Positions 11,247-23,741 are shown, counted from the first letter of the stretch. The stretch: 64,000 bases of DNA from Arachis hypogaea (GCF_003086295.3 NC_092041.1:94823827-94887826), one strand, 5' to 3'. Numbers and translations are program-made. Notes: generated by a model from the letters alone, not told the origin.

Positions 11247-12791
11247 TCGTAATACCTCGCCACCTCTGCTTTACGACTTAAGCATAAGGCTCTGCGTGGT
11301 ATGGTATTACATATCAACTCTCGGCCTCCGGCCCAAACTTTATCAACCACAGCCTTTAGCCCAAAACATACTCAAACCACGGTCCCTAGCCCAATATATA
11401 ATCAAACCACAATCACCGACCCAATATATAATCAATCCATGCCCTCCAGCCCAAACTTTCTCAACCAACAGTCAATCTTAGAACATAATCAATCACAAGC
11501 ACAAGCAATGCAAGGAAAACACAATTAGAAAGCAATTACGACAGGTATCACAATTAACAGTTAGACATAATTCATCAAATAGGAAAACCGAAGCATTTAA
11601 GTACACCACAAACAATAGCAAACAAATGCAATATGATCTTACTGTCCATGAGCTCACGCGTCGGTTATGTTGTCAGACCCAACTCGGGTAAGTGGGATTT
11701 ACCAACCGTCGTTATCCATAGGCTCCACAAGCAAGTGAGATTCACGAACCGTCCTTGCCCGGAACTTTAGTCTACGAGTAAGCAGGATTAACCAACCGTC
11801 CTTACCGGGTAACTCAAATATGCGGGGTTAATCATTGTCCTTGTCTGAAAAAAAGTCAGTCAATGCGAAAGCGGGATTAACCACCATCCTTGCCATTGCA
11901 GTAAATCTCGAGCAAGCGGGATTAACCACTGTCCTTGCTCTGGTATAACTCAGCTCGGTGTGCAAGTAGGATTCACCACCGTCCTTATCACGAGTAAACA
12001 TCAGTTCACAGTAAAGTCTTTAAACTCACTTTCATCACGATTCAAAATCATACTTGATCCTTTTACTTTCAAAAGCAATATACATTTAATTCACATCACA
12101 CCAAGAATCACCTTTTCCTTTAAAACCAATATCACTTTTCATAACATTTTCCAAAATCTCCAAAACCACTTCACTTAAGAACCAATGTTTCTTTCATAAA
12201 ACCCAATTCTCACTCAACCAATTTTTTTTCAAACTAACTTCAAAACCTGTTTAAGTTTAAAACTCGTTCAAAAGACTCAAAAATCATCCTGTTTGCAAAT
12301 CCAAAAACATAATTGTTTATTCTTTAATAATCACTTCGAAGTTTGCTAAAACATCCCAAATCATACTCTTTTCTTTAGTTAAATCAAAATCAAATAAAAT
12401 AATTCTTCAATCAAATTAATCAAAATAAAACTTTCAAATTCTCATAAATTTTAGCAACATTTCTTCTAAAACTTGGACTTTGCCACCCTCCAAAAATTCT
12501 AACCAAATCAAACTAGACATCTCTCAATCATTCAAATTATTTCCAATATCAATCAATTTCAATAAACTATTATCACAATAACATCAACTCAACTCAAGAA
12601 AATTGACAAAATGTAGAATTAACTGAATCAAGAAATTCAAGTAGCCAATCCCATTAATCACAATAATTCAGCCGCAATTATCAAAACACGTTCAAACACT
12701 CGATAATTATTCTATTATAATTCAAAAACCAATTTTAAGAAACCAGTCCAACAACAACCAATTCAACAAACTAAATCAACAAATAAGAATA

Positions 12792-13360
12792 AGAGTAAAT
12801 GACAAATAGGTCCCTTACCTTTTTTTCCACAGACATTTTTGTCCCCAAGGATTGAAAAATATATTCATGTCCCTGACCCTTCTAAAACACAGACAAATTG
12901 ACCCCTCCGTTGAAATGACTCTGTTGGGCTCAACAAAAAACGCTGACGTGGCTCCCGTGACACTGACCTGGCCATTACAGGAGCACACGTGGCATGTAGC
13001 TTTTTAAAACAGGACATATTAGTCCTCTCACACCAAAACGTGTAGCTTTTCAAAACAGGACATATTAGTCGTTTTGGTATGATAGGACTAATCTGTCCTG
13101 CTTTGAAAAGTTACACGTTTTGGTGTGAGAGGACTAATATGTCCTATTTTGAAAAGGTATATGCCACGTGTGCTCCCGTAACGGCCAGGTCAGCACCACG
13201 GGAGCCACATCAGCGTTTTCCGTTGAGTCCAACGGAGTTACTTTAACGGAGGGGTCAATTTGTCTGCGTTTTGGAAGGGTCAGGGACATGAATGTATTTT
13301 TCAATTCTTTGAGCGAAAATGTCCGCGAAAAAAAAGTCAAGACCTATTTGTCTTTTACTC
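12792..13360. mobile_element. Foldback MITE with near-full-length inverted repeats
   Basis: The left arm starts AGAGTAAATGACAAATAGGT. The right arm ends with its complement (ACCTATTTGTCTTTTACTC read on plus at 13342-13360 with one mismatch). The two arms pair over most of about 280 bp each, so the element folds into one long hairpin. TAAGAATA flanks it on both sides (12784-12791 and 13361-13368), an 8 bp target-site duplication, perhaps 9. That length fits a Mutator- or hAT-type non-autonomous element. It has no coding capacity. Confidence 0.88.
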
Positions 13361-15403
13361 TAAGAATAACTAGTCTTCTCAATATTCAATAAATCAACCA
13401 AATAACTATTCACATCCATCCAAAATAATTCAGTTCAATCCATAAGACTCACGTAATCATAAAAATATATTTTCCATATTAATATCGAGTTGTAACAATT
13501 CTTGAAAGTAAAATGAGTTTAAGCTCGATCGCGACTTAACTACGCGACAAAACTCTCTTTATCCTGGCCCGCAATAGTGGCAGCCACAACAACTCCATTC
13601 CACTTTCGCAGCAATAACGACAACTCTAAACGCGATATGCAATAACCGGAACTCGACCCTAATGCATCAATGTCGCAAAGACCATAGTAACTTATATCAG
13701 AATAACAACGGTAAAGGTTTCGGGACAAGAAAACTCACTGTACCATAAGGAATTCAAAGGATGAAGCAACGACAACTCTAGTGACGGTACAGCAACACAG
13801 GGCAAGCTAGCAGAGGTTCCAATAGCTGATTTACAGCGACGTCAGTGCTGCTCCTCCCCACGGCGGACCCAAACAACGACAGTGGCAGCTTCTGACCATA
13901 ACGACGACGATGACCTGGCGCGGAGGTTGAGCACGATGACAGCGGCAGAAGCGGGATACAGCTCCTCCTCTCCTCATCGTGTTCTCTTCCCTTTGAAACC
14001 CATGCCCATGGCCGCGACGGTGACGGTTCCCTCGACTCCGACTAGATGCAAAAGAGCTAGCATTAGCAAAGCGGTTCGGCGGTGATGGAGGCACGGCGGC
14101 TGTAACACCCTACCATACAGAGTCTTATGCTTAAGTCATAATTCAGAGATGGCAAGGTATTACGACCTCTAAAATAAAAATTTAGTACGTATAGTAGTAT
14201 GAATGATTGATTATAACTAGGAGCCTTTGTAGAAAAAGGGGTAAACAAAAACCATCGCAACTCTAAAGCGCAACACTCCGATCGACAACGTAACGAATAA
14301 GGATAAACCAACGCGAGATTATATATATACAAAGGAGTGTCAAAAACAGGAATATCAGGACTCACAATCCGGCTGCGAAGATAACCGGTCCGAGCATAGC
14401 AATATATACATATGATAAAAATAAGGAAAACCCCAAAGGAAACCCAAAGGGACACAAATACATAAACCTATTCTCCAAAATTCTCCCATAAGAGGAGTCA
14501 TCACAGTCTGTATTATTTAATGGAGATAAAAGTATCTAAGCAAAACATATAAACCAAAACATAGTCCCCGAGAACAAGGAATCTTCGCAAATCTAGAAGT
14601 CTCCAGCATGCCTCAGCGGGAAACCGTACATCCTGCATCTGAAAACCACAAAATCCGCATGGGTGAGAACCAGAGGTCCCCAGCATGGTAACAGCTTCCA
14701 CATATATAATACATAATAACGGAGGAAAGCCAAAGGCAATCCTAGAACTTCCTCCAGATAATATCAAAGCTTATAAACAAGCTAAACCATAAAGGGCATC
14801 TGACTAAAGATTCTTCAGTCTAACTAATACTTCCCTTTCCAATTCCTTCAGACCTCCCAACCACCAGCAGGAGTATAAAGTAGCAAACACAGTTATATCA
14901 AACAAAGAATAAACAAATAGGAACAAGTAAGGCATTTAGACAATTAGCAAGTAATATGCAGTCAAATAGGCAATCTCAAACAATTCACATAATATGCATA
15001 TGATGAATGCCTGTCCCTAGTGGCTGATGATATCATCTTGTCGGTTATAGAGCCAACCCGACAAGTCCTAGTCGCTAACCATTGGACTGTCCCTCTGTCA
15101 TGCATCCCCAACTCGAGTTATACTCGTCATAAACTTGATCATAATCATGATCTATATCCATCACCCTCACTGGTGAATATATACGGGGGCGAGCTCATCC
15201 GGGTCTTTCACAGTGCCCGGCCACACTTACGACATAGGGTCAGCAGAGTATCAAGTCTCAACCTGGAGCACGTGGTGGCTAGCCACTGCTACTACCCAGG
15301 GAAACTCGTATCTCAGATAGTGGAAGTGCAAATCACAATTATCAATAATTCAGCATAAACATGCATGAATTCTCATCCATGGATCAACATCCATATCAGC
15401 CAT

Positions 15404-15542
15404 CCGGCTCACGGTTAAATCCATAACCAGCCAATATTCATAGCATACACAGCTATTCCGGCTCACGGTTAAATCCATAACCAGCCAATATTCATAGCAT
15501 ACACAGCTATTCCGGCTCACGGTTCAATCCAGAACCAGCCAA
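15404..15542 (-). repeat. 54 bp tandem repeat in LTR
   Basis: CCGGCTCACGGTT starts at 15404, 15458 and 15512. That gives two full 54 bp units and a partial third, each containing AACCAGCCAATAT and the first two also CATACACAGCTATT. Confidence 0.9.
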
Positions 15543-15794
15543 TATATAAACAATTACGGCCCTTCGGCCAATGACATAACCAGCACTTCTACCACCATCC
15601 TCCGCATCTCACATAATCATGCTTGATCCTCAATGATCATTCATTTTTCCCTTGCTTCCCTCGCAAGTTACCTCATTCACTAGCCCATTTCTAATAGCTA
15701 GGCATATCATATTGATTTAAGATATAAGTGGTGAGATCGGAGGCTCAGAAGTATGAGATTTGGCTTTTAAAACTCAAAAATCAACTTTGGGATG

Positions 15795-16115
15795 AAAACA
15801 GGGCCACGCGTACGCGCACTCCACGCGCACGCGCGGATAGCCTCAAAAACTTCATCGACGCGCAAGCGTCAAGCACGCTAACGCGTGGATTAAAAATTTA
15901 CCAATCGACGCGTACGCGTCAACCACGCGTACGCGTGAGTGTTCTCGTGCCCCAGGCACAACACCGGCACAGTTCTGACATAACTCTCTGGAAAATGGCT
16001 GGGCATTGGGTGCAGCACAATCGGCGCGCCCGCGCACATCACGCTCACGCGTAGATGGCATTTTCGGGAAGAACGGTGCGCACGCGTCAAGTGCGCCCAC
16101 GCGCAAGGGGTCATT
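15795..16115 (-). repeat. Cluster of ACGCGTACGCGT-type motifs
   Basis: Many copies or variants of CACGCGTACGCG are seen (for example GCCACGCGTACGCGCAC, GACGCGTACGCGTC, CACGCGTACGCGTGA, GCGCACGCGTCAAG). Several are perfect palindromes. Open frames on both strands across this stretch are composition artefacts. Confidence 0.85.
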
Positions 16116-18388
16116 CTGTTAAAAAAATTTCTAAGTTAAAAGCTGCAGAATTCACCAATTTTGAACCCCAATCTTCCAACGGACATAACTTTCTCATTTT
16201 AAATCGTTTTTCACCCGTTCTTCGAACGGCATGGACATCCCGGATCCAATTTCATTTCTAAAAAGATTTGGTACAAAACAGAGATCCGTAGTCCAAGTTA
16301 TTCCCCGCCAAAGTATGCCCAAAAACCATGTTTTTCATAAAAACCACAAAGTGCCATTTGCAAACAAGCCATTTCCAACTCTTTTCAAAATCAATCAAAA
16401 CATGCCATTTTCATCCCTTTTCTTTGAAATCAATCAAAAATATATCAATTTCAACATCAAGCCTCCTCAACTCACACATTGAGATTTTACCACAAATTAC
16501 AGAATCACTATCTCATCATTTTAACCCACTTCACCCAAGTGGCTCAAATTCAAACATATTGACATATCATGTACTACCCCTCATGCCAATTCTCAACAAC
16601 ACCAATTCCAATAAATCATCATTGTACACAATCAACATCATACTCACCATAAACATGGTTCAACCCACAATTCAACCATAACTAATCATCAAGCATATAT
16701 CACAACATGCATATTTCTCATACCTCATACCACCAAGGCATCATTAATCATCATTACATATATGACCACATCATATATATTGATAATTCAACAACATCAA
16801 CCATTCAATGCCTATCTTAGGGCCTCTAGCCTAAGTATTTCCTACCACATTACATATTAGATACGGAAAACCGAAACCATACCTTAGCCGATTTTCCCAA
16901 GCTCACCCGGAGCACTTCCAAACCACTTATCCACAAGCTCTCAAGGCCTCAATACCTCCAAGAACAGATTTTTCACCACCAAGCCCTTTCCAAGCTTTTT
17001 AAAATCACCAATCAAGCTCCAATATCCACACATACACAACCTAAGCCACAACCATCATACCCATACACAACATCTCAAAACCCAAACATCATAAAACAAC
17101 AAAATTACACTAGGGTTGAGAATCTTACCACACCCAAGGTCCAAGGAGACAAGATTAACCTTCCCCTTCAAGAGAGTTGGGTCCTATAACATCAAAGAAC
17201 CCAAAATCTCAACATTTCACCCATGAAACTCGAAAATAAGGGCTGGAATTTCGAACAGAAACTTGTGGCTTACCTCAAGATTGATTGTATGGGTTTTGTA
17301 GAGCTCTCCGCGGTGAACGCATGGCCGCAAACGGAGCGGCAATCGGAGCTCTAGATCAAAAGTTATGGTGGTTTGAAGATCAACCAAGGGAGAGAACTTG
17401 AGAAAGTGTTCTTCCTCCCTTTCTCTCTAATTTCAGCTTGTGTGTGTAACAAATGAGGAGAAAGAGTGCTGAAAACTAGGGTTTTGGTTAAGTTATGTTG
17501 GGCCAAGGGCCCACTTTGGGTCCAATTGGCCCGGTTTGGCCCGTTCGGTCCAATCTTGGTCCGAATTCTATAAAATTGGTACCAAAATTTTCGTCTCAAT
17601 CTCCTCTATCACATTTAGCCATAAAAATCACATTTTAAGCTTTCCAGAATAAATTCTCATTTATGGGTTAATTAGCCGTTAATTAACCGGGTTTTACAGC
17701 GGCGACGCAGCAGAGGCTCCCCCTCCCCTGGCTCTCGTGCAGTTCTTCCTTCCTCCCTGATCAACGGCGTCCCTCTCTTTCGACAATAACGGTGGCGGCT
17801 CAGTGACAGATCGACGGACATGAATGGCGGTGCAGGTAGCACGCAACAGTGGCGGTGGCAAGATGGATTAGACGGCGGTAGGGCACAGCTCGTTCTTTTC
17901 CTTTTTAGCTCTCTCCTCTCCATGGGTGTGTGTGCATTTAGGAAGAAAGGAGAGGGGATGTGGCAGAATAAAAATGTTAGGATGAAGGTTTTGGGGAGTG
18001 TTTAGTAAATTAGGGTTTTTTTTGGGACAAATAATAATATAATTAGAGTATAGAGTAGTAATTGAAAACCAATTTTAATCCATTAAAATTATTTTTTTAA
18101 AAAATATTATTTATTCATGAATTTACAAATTATTTTCAAATAAACACTCTAATCTAAGAATTAGAGATAATCAAATTAATTTCTTTTTATTTATAATAAA
18201 GTTCAAAATCTAAATATTCAAATTAAAATATATATAAAATTTTTATTATTTTTAAATTACTAAAACTTTAAATCATAATAAAAAAAATACTCATTTAATA
18301 TAAAAATTTTTGAAAATAAAATCTTAAATAAATATAATAAATTACAAATAATTTATTATTTAATTTTTAAAAAATCCGAGATCTTACA

Positions 18389-18850
18389 CAAAACTAGCCT
18401 GGAGCTTGAAGGTCCTCTATATACTTTCCTCGCCAAAAAAGCCTCCATCTTCAAAGTGTTAAAATCTAAATACACCATAGGATTTGATTATCTAAAGCAA
18501 AGAAATTGGAATATATATAATACCAATTCACAGTAAATATAATATAATATGATGTGATTGGTCACCCAAAAAATAAATGATGTATATCAATGAGCATGGC
18601 CATTGTTCATACAAGGAACAAGTATACAATCAAAGCTTTATATTGTAAATCAATCTATAGAATTCTTTAGTTTCCTCTGCACTATCCCTAAGAAATGATG
18701 AAGCCCAAAATAAATAACAATAACACACTCGAATGCATCTTCTCATGTGAAAAATATCACAATCATTTGGTTATGTTATGTATGATATCTCTCACCATCA
18801 ATTTTTTTTCCTCGCATGTTGAATCACACCCTAATGTATGTACAACAAAA
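18389..18850. other. 3' flank of the glucanase gene
   Basis: This stretch lies between the LTR end and the glucanase stop codon. It is AT-rich with no gene, and probably holds the 3' UTR of the minus-strand gene. No clear polyadenylation signal was singled out. Confidence 0.5.
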
Positions 18851-20482
18851 CTACATAAACAGAACCACCGGTAAAGCAACCAATAAAGAAGCCAAGAGAG
18901 AGGGAACCATCAAAGAGGGTGGTGATGAAGACTTTATCTGAATGGGAAAATTGCAGGTGTCGGTTGAAATGTTTGTCAACGAAAGCTTCGCCAAACCTCC
19001 AAAATTGCAGGCTTGAAGGTTCTGATTTTGCATCTGAAAATACATGTTAAATGCATATGAAGCATTCCCATTAGCATCCAAATTGTTGCATGAAGATCCA
19101 TAGCCAAGTGCAGTGCAATCCCCATTGGTGCAGGCATAAGTGATACTTTCCCCGAGTTTGCTGAGATCTTTAGCATTAGGATTAAACATGCACCATTCTT
19201 GTTCGAGGTACTGTACATTTTTCGCACCAACGAGCATCTTGTTCTGATTCTGGCCGGAAAGGTCCATCGGGAACTTAGGCTGCCCATCATACCCGAAAAT
19301 CCCCCAGTGACGCTCGAAGTTCCCTGGCTGAATGCTCTTTCCATTCTCATCAAGGAGCCCGAACAGATAGACTTCGATGTATCCAGGGCGGCGGGGTGTC
19401 CCTTTGTTGGCTGCAAGCCTTGGCAGGAGTCCATTGTAGAACCTCAAAGCATTGCGCGTGTTGGCGTTCTTGTCGCCGTCAGTAGGCCATCCAACTTCTC
19501 CAACAATTATGGGCAGGTCTCCGTACCCTGCTTTGCTGAGAGCGGCAACAAGGGTATCAAAATTCGCATCGAAGACATTGGTGTACGGAGTCCCGTTATC
19601 GTTTATGGGGTTGGTGACACCATCAAAGAAGGCATAATCAAAAGGGAAATCGTCATGCCCATAGAGACTCAAGAAAGGGTAAATGTTCACTGTAAATGGT
19701 GCACCATTCTTGCTGAGGAATGCTACTATCTGGGTCATTAGGCCATTGATATCAGCCCGGAATGTTCCAGAAGATGGAACAGGATTGTTTGCCGGAGACT
19801 CATAAACATCAGCATTTAAGGGCACTGTAGCCTTAATCTTATCACCAACACCAGCTTCATTAAGTGCATTTTGAATGTTTTGCAGTGCAGGGAATGTGAC
19901 ATTCAAGAATGAATTATTGTATGATTTCAAAAATGGCTCGTTCCCAACAGCTACATACCTGCAAAAGAATAGATTGATTCAATGCATAAGATTAGGCCCC
20001 CTCAATTGAGCAATATTATCATTGAACACAAAACAGGAAATACACAATTAAATGAAGTTACCATGACCTTTAATATATTAATGGTATATATTTAATTATT
20101 GAGAGAATTTAGGATTTCCAAGCAATAAGGATTAAGACATAGTGCTTAATAGACTCACCATGAAACTCAAGCGCAAAAATATTACCACTGTGGTTTATTG
20201 ATTGATTCTCTACAAGGCCAGGTAAAACTTCTAACTCCTTTTGAAATATATTCAACTCCAATTCTTTTATCAACTGACATGGAAGGTAAAAATCTTTAAA
20301 CCCAGAGAAGGTAGAACAACAACCATGGCCCAACAAGTTCTAATAGTCCTATTTGTTATAACTCGAATCTTTCTTGTCTTGATGTACTTTGTCTTAATCA
20401 GTTTCTTGATATACTTCCCCTCACACACATTAATACATACATAAGCACATACCTTTACATTTATACATAACATACATACACA

Positions 20483-20544
<62 letters not shown>

Positions 20545-21640
20545 ATATTGTCCTATACTATTGGAAACTTCAACTGCAAGCATATGAAAGTGCGTGGTAA
20601 GGGCCACTGCTATCGATTTGCTTCCCTTAAATATTGTAAGCTGCAAGCAAAGTGATTCATTTCTTATCATAACAGATGCCCTGTTATTCTTTTTCTTTTT
20701 TTTCCCCTTCCTTTTCGGTGTAGCAAATTAGCAATTAGCAAATATCCTTCTCCTCAGCCACATAAAAAGGCACTGGAGGAGGCAGCAGCACTTCCAAAAA
20801 AAAAAAAGAATCAAATCTGCGGGTATTTCCAAGTAATTACATATGAGGCTCGTGGAGAAAAGAGACAACTTTGGCTTCACTTTTGAAAGATTCCTGACCC
20901 ACTTTTCGTTGCCCCTAAACTCATCAACCAATTAAAATTCATTCTTAAATAGTTATTACTATTATTATTAATTTATTATGATGCACAACGGGATTAATGC
21001 CCCCTTCATAGTTCAAACTTCAAAGGTCACCTCATGTTAATGATAAATTGAACACAAGAAGCGAAGAACCCCCTAAAAATTTTTCCAATTTATTTTTTTA
21101 CCCCAAAAAAAAAAACAAAATCATAAGCTGGATTAACAAGGAACCTAGGCAGCTATGATGCTAAATCTAAACCATATCTGCATCCAAATAAGTTCTAAAA
21201 TTCACACTAAAAAACAAATAGTATTAAACAATAGAAACCAGAAAGAGAAAGAAGGACTGAAGGAGAGCAAAAGAACTAACTCACTTGATGTTAACACCGC
21301 CATTGAAGTTGTACCTTGTAACACTCTTCTTAACCCACTGTTTGGCTTTATCATTGTCATTCATATCAGCAAGCTGGATGTTAGGTATGGCAACCATGAC
21401 CTCGATTCCAGTGCCAGCAAGAGCACTCATTGTTGATTCTTCTGCATCGAACAGCTTCACCTTCTGAATCCCATTGTCCTTCAGCATCTGCACCACCGTG
21501 TCCGGTGGCAACTTGTGCGTTGCTTGCGTTCCCCAATTCACACCCAGCCCTTCCACAACGGCATGGCAGCACCACAGAAACAATAACAGAGCTACTAAGA
21601 TCAAAGGCCCCAACTTTCCCATCCAAGAAAATAATAGCAT
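18851..21640 (-). CDS. GPI-anchored glucan endo-1,3-beta-glucosidase (GH17 + X8)
   Basis: Two exons join in frame: 21640-21285 and 19958-18851 (donor AA|GTGAGT, acceptor TTTTGCAG|G), giving 487 aa. The family hydrolyses beta-1,3-glucan (callose) at the cell surface, including near plasmodesmata. An N-terminal hydrophobic signal peptide covers about residues 8-29. The GH17 domain covers about 32-355, with the proton donor in VAVGNEPF (E126) and the nucleophile in [10 protein letters not shown] (E273). An X8/CBM43 domain with six cysteines spans 374-458 (C375, C395, C400, C409, C436, C454). A hydrophobic tail at about 466-487 after an SSS/PP stretch predicts a GPI anchor. It resembles Arabidopsis glucan endo-1,3-beta-glucosidases 5/6. 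The ATG at 21640 is the first after the TATA region; an in-frame ATG at 21622 would give 481 aa and also keep the signal peptide. The gene looks intact. Confidence 0.95.
19959..21284 (-). other. Single intron of the glucanase gene
   Basis: This 1.3 kb intron has canonical GT...AG ends and splits the codon for K119, just before the YVAVGNEP active-site motif. It contains a CA/GT microsatellite and AT-rich DNA. Open frames in it are not genes. Confidence 0.93.
20467..20531. repeat. (CA)n microsatellite in the glucanase intron
   Basis: A CA run of about 30 units with a few TA interruptions on the left, ending in a short TA run. It makes spurious poly-CV open frames on the minus strand. Confidence 0.95.
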
Positions 21641-21664
21641 GCAAGGTGCTTGATTAAATGTCAC

Positions 21665-21937
21665 AGAGGGAAAGAGAAGAAACGGCGTATTATATATATA
21701 GATATAAATAGTGAGATTGAGGTGGCTTGAAAAAAAAATAGAAACTGGTTATGTATGTATGTTGCAACTTAAAAAACCAAAAACCCCACTTTAAGAGAGA
21801 AACCGTTCAAGAAAGTGAGGGGCTCTAACGAAGAAACAGCGAAATTAGCGAGAATATAGTAATATAGCCCCACTTTCACAACCTCCACAATTCGATGAAT
21901 TGAATGAGATCGTTATACTTATACGAATAAATAAATA

Positions 21938-21977
<40 letters not shown>

Positions 21978-22330
21978 TCAAATCTCTGTATAAGAATATA
22001 AAGGATCACAATTCTGAAATCAAATCACTGGAAAACAAAATAAGATTTGATTTTCTTTTCTTTTTTTTTTTTAGTTTCTTGGCCTCTTATTGGCTTATTG
22101 AGAGACCAAAGAGAATGTGTTGTGTCTTAAAACTAGATAGATGACCAAAGAGATGTGTTGTGAGAAGAGTGGTTATGGAAGGAGAAGAAATAAAAATGTG
22201 GGGAAATTGAAATTCTGAGGAGCTTGTGTGAAAGGGAAAGTGTTGGAGATAAAGGCAGAGAGAAAGACAAGTGCCTCCCTTTTTTTTTTTTTCTTATTTT
22301 GTCTTTAGTTTTTGGGAAATCTGATTCGAT
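21665..22330 (-). promoter_or_regulatory. Promoter and 5' leader region of the glucanase gene
   Basis: A TATA-rich block at 21688-21710 (minus strand TATTTATATCTATATATATA) lies about 50-70 bp upstream of the first ATG. Between it and the ATG is a pyrimidine-rich leader (TTTCTTCTCTTTCCCTCTG). Further upstream is an AAT microsatellite and a T/A-rich stretch. No other regulatory element was identified with confidence. Confidence 0.6.
21927..21975. repeat. (AAT)n/(AAAT)n microsatellite
   Basis: Four AAAT-type units lead into about 12 AAT units, 230-280 bp upstream of the glucanase TATA region. Confidence 0.93.
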
Positions 22331-23683
22331 TCTAACCGCGGTTTAAGCTTTAACGGCTATCTGCAACTATGAAAGATTGTGATTTGTGAAAGCTGTACCC
22401 GACAAAGAAAATTGAAGCCATTATTAATTTATTATCAAGTACCGCCGTAAAAGAATGATACATTCCATACGAGAGATTCAAAAAATTTTGTAAGTAAGGG
22501 CAAAACATACATACTATGATAATAATTTTTATAATTATATTTTATTATTATAAAATATAATTAATTTTTAAATTATTTAATTAATAAATTAAAATATTAA
22601 AATAATAATTTAAATAATAATAATATATAAATTAAAATTTTATTTTTTTAAGTTTTATATTTTAAAAAAATTAAATAATTTTTTTATTATCAATATAATT
22701 AAATATTTATTTTTTTATAAATGTCGTTAAATAATTATTTAAAAATTTATCTTTCATACGATTACGAAATCGATTTTTTATAATATTTATATTTAAAAAA
22801 GTTTTTTTAATTGATGTTGTTTCATAAAAAACTAAAGTTAATTTTAAAAAAATACTAATGAATAAACAGTATTATTTTGATTTTTTATTTTATTATTATT
22901 ATTTATTTAACTATTTTTTGTTTAATAGTTAATATAAGATTAATATTTTTATTATTCATTTTTAATTTAATACTAAAATTAGTTTAATAAGATAATTTAT
23001 TTAATTTAAAATTAATTTAACAGAATAATTTTATATATTTGTAATCAAATCTAATAAAATATTAGACTGTATTATATTGACTATCAAATATTTTTATTAT
23101 TTTAAAATTAAAATACTAATTTAGCAGTAATTTATAGAAGAGAGAATAATGTTTATTTTAAACGAGTACACAATCAAAATAGTATAAAAAAATTTACATC
23201 GCTAATAAAAAATAACTCTAAAAGATGTTAACAACAAATAAGTCGCGAAAAACTAAATATACAATAAATGTATATTCTAAAAAAAATTTTAGATGTCATA
23301 TTTTGATGTAATTTTTTGCAAGTAATATTAAAAAATAAAATTTTTTTATTCTCAAAAATTTATAATTTTATGTTAAGTAAATTTTTTCAAATTTTTTTAT
23401 TGTGAATGACTAAATTTTTTTGAAAAATAAAAAAATTTAGATATCAAATTTTACTCTAAATATTTTTGTACATCTTCTAAATATTTATTCAAACGTTGAC
23501 AAAATAATTTAGATTAAATGGATATGTCATTTGTTAAATACGAAAAATATTTTTGTCACTTTTAATAAATATAATATATATTAGTTATTTTTATCATAAT
23601 TTTTAAATCATTTAAGAATTATTTTATCTGCATCTAAATCTTTTGAATATCAAATTAATAGTTACTTCTATTTTGAACAAATA

Positions 23684-23741
<58 letters not shown>

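Larger units (their letters stand above)
8192..11311 (+). mobile_element. Solo gypsy-type LTR, 3.1 kb
   Basis: It starts TGTAAACTCTGCAAAAATTG and ends GGTATGGTATTACA, with CATCA on the left and TATCA on the right, a 5 bp target-site duplication with one mismatch. Inside are the shared leader block (about 8450-8555: GGAGCTTCC, CGTTTGTGGCCACGCG, then AAAAAAGTGGTAAGTA), a 91 bp tandem duplication, a CpG-motif cluster, GAGAACCTCCGGTTC and ATATGCAGGTCGAGAGGCAC near 10710-10775, and an AT run near the 3' end. No primer-binding site or gag follows, so it is a solo LTR. It shares its layout with the LTR at 14101-17698, which is in opposite orientation. Confidence 0.8.
14101..17698 (-). mobile_element. 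Solo gypsy-type LTR, 3.6 kb, with perfect 5 bp duplication
   Basis: On plus it starts TGTAACACCCTACCATA and ends GGGTTTTACA; GCGGC is present directly on both sides (14096-14100 and 17699-17703). Read on minus it is a complete LTR: TGTAAAACCCGG start, AACCCTAG leader at about 17480, CTCCGATTGCCGCTCCGTTTG block at about 17340, TCTTGAGGTAAGCC (donor-like), a CpG-motif cluster, the CTGGGTAG...CCACGTGCTCCAGGTTGAGA region also found in the LTR at 8192-11311, the GAACC/ATGCAG region and a GGTAGGGTGTTACA end. No internal region is attached. It interrupts the larger LTR at 7553-18388. Confidence 0.93.
7553..18388 (-). mobile_element. 3.5 kb minus-strand LTR (probable solo) split by later insertions
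   Basis: On the minus strand the LTR starts TGTAAGATCTCGGATTTTT at 18388 and ends AAGAATGTTACA at 7553. Its own sequence is in four blocks: 18388-17699, 14100-13361, 12791-11312 and 8191-7553, about 3.55 kb in total. The gaps are filled by the LTR at 14101-17698, the foldback element at 12792-13360 and the LTR at 8192-11311. The block order fits one LTR: AT-rich U3, GC-rich leader, an array of CAAGCGGGATTAACCACC-type repeats at about 11640-12000, then the usual CpG-containing 3' end. No internal region flanks it. The flanking 5-mers differ (TATAA left, CAAAA right), so a target-site duplication is not confirmed. Confidence 0.65.

Noticed and set aside
10705..11481. Hydrophobic frames that look like membrane proteins
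   Set aside because: T-rich LTR sequence plus an AT microsatellite give F/L/I/Y-rich frames; no gene context.
11640..12000. Array of AAGCGGGATTAACCACC-type units, considered as CRISPR or satellite
   Set aside because: Units are irregularly spaced and diverged, and occur in other LTRs in the window; this is an LTR-internal repeat.
13831..14094. Two opposed frames rich in R, H, P and S
   Set aside because: GC-rich LTR leader sequence that continues on the other side of an inserted solo LTR.
15728..16114. Overlapping frames of 74-108 codons rich in R, A and H
   Set aside because: Same reason: ACGCGTACGCGT motif cluster inside a solo LTR.
19199..19741. 180-codon plus-strand frame
   Set aside because: Antisense shadow of the glucanase second exon, whose GH17 motifs are clear on minus.
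20270..20670. Poly-CV frames on minus
   Set aside because: Translation of a CA microsatellite in the glucanase intron.
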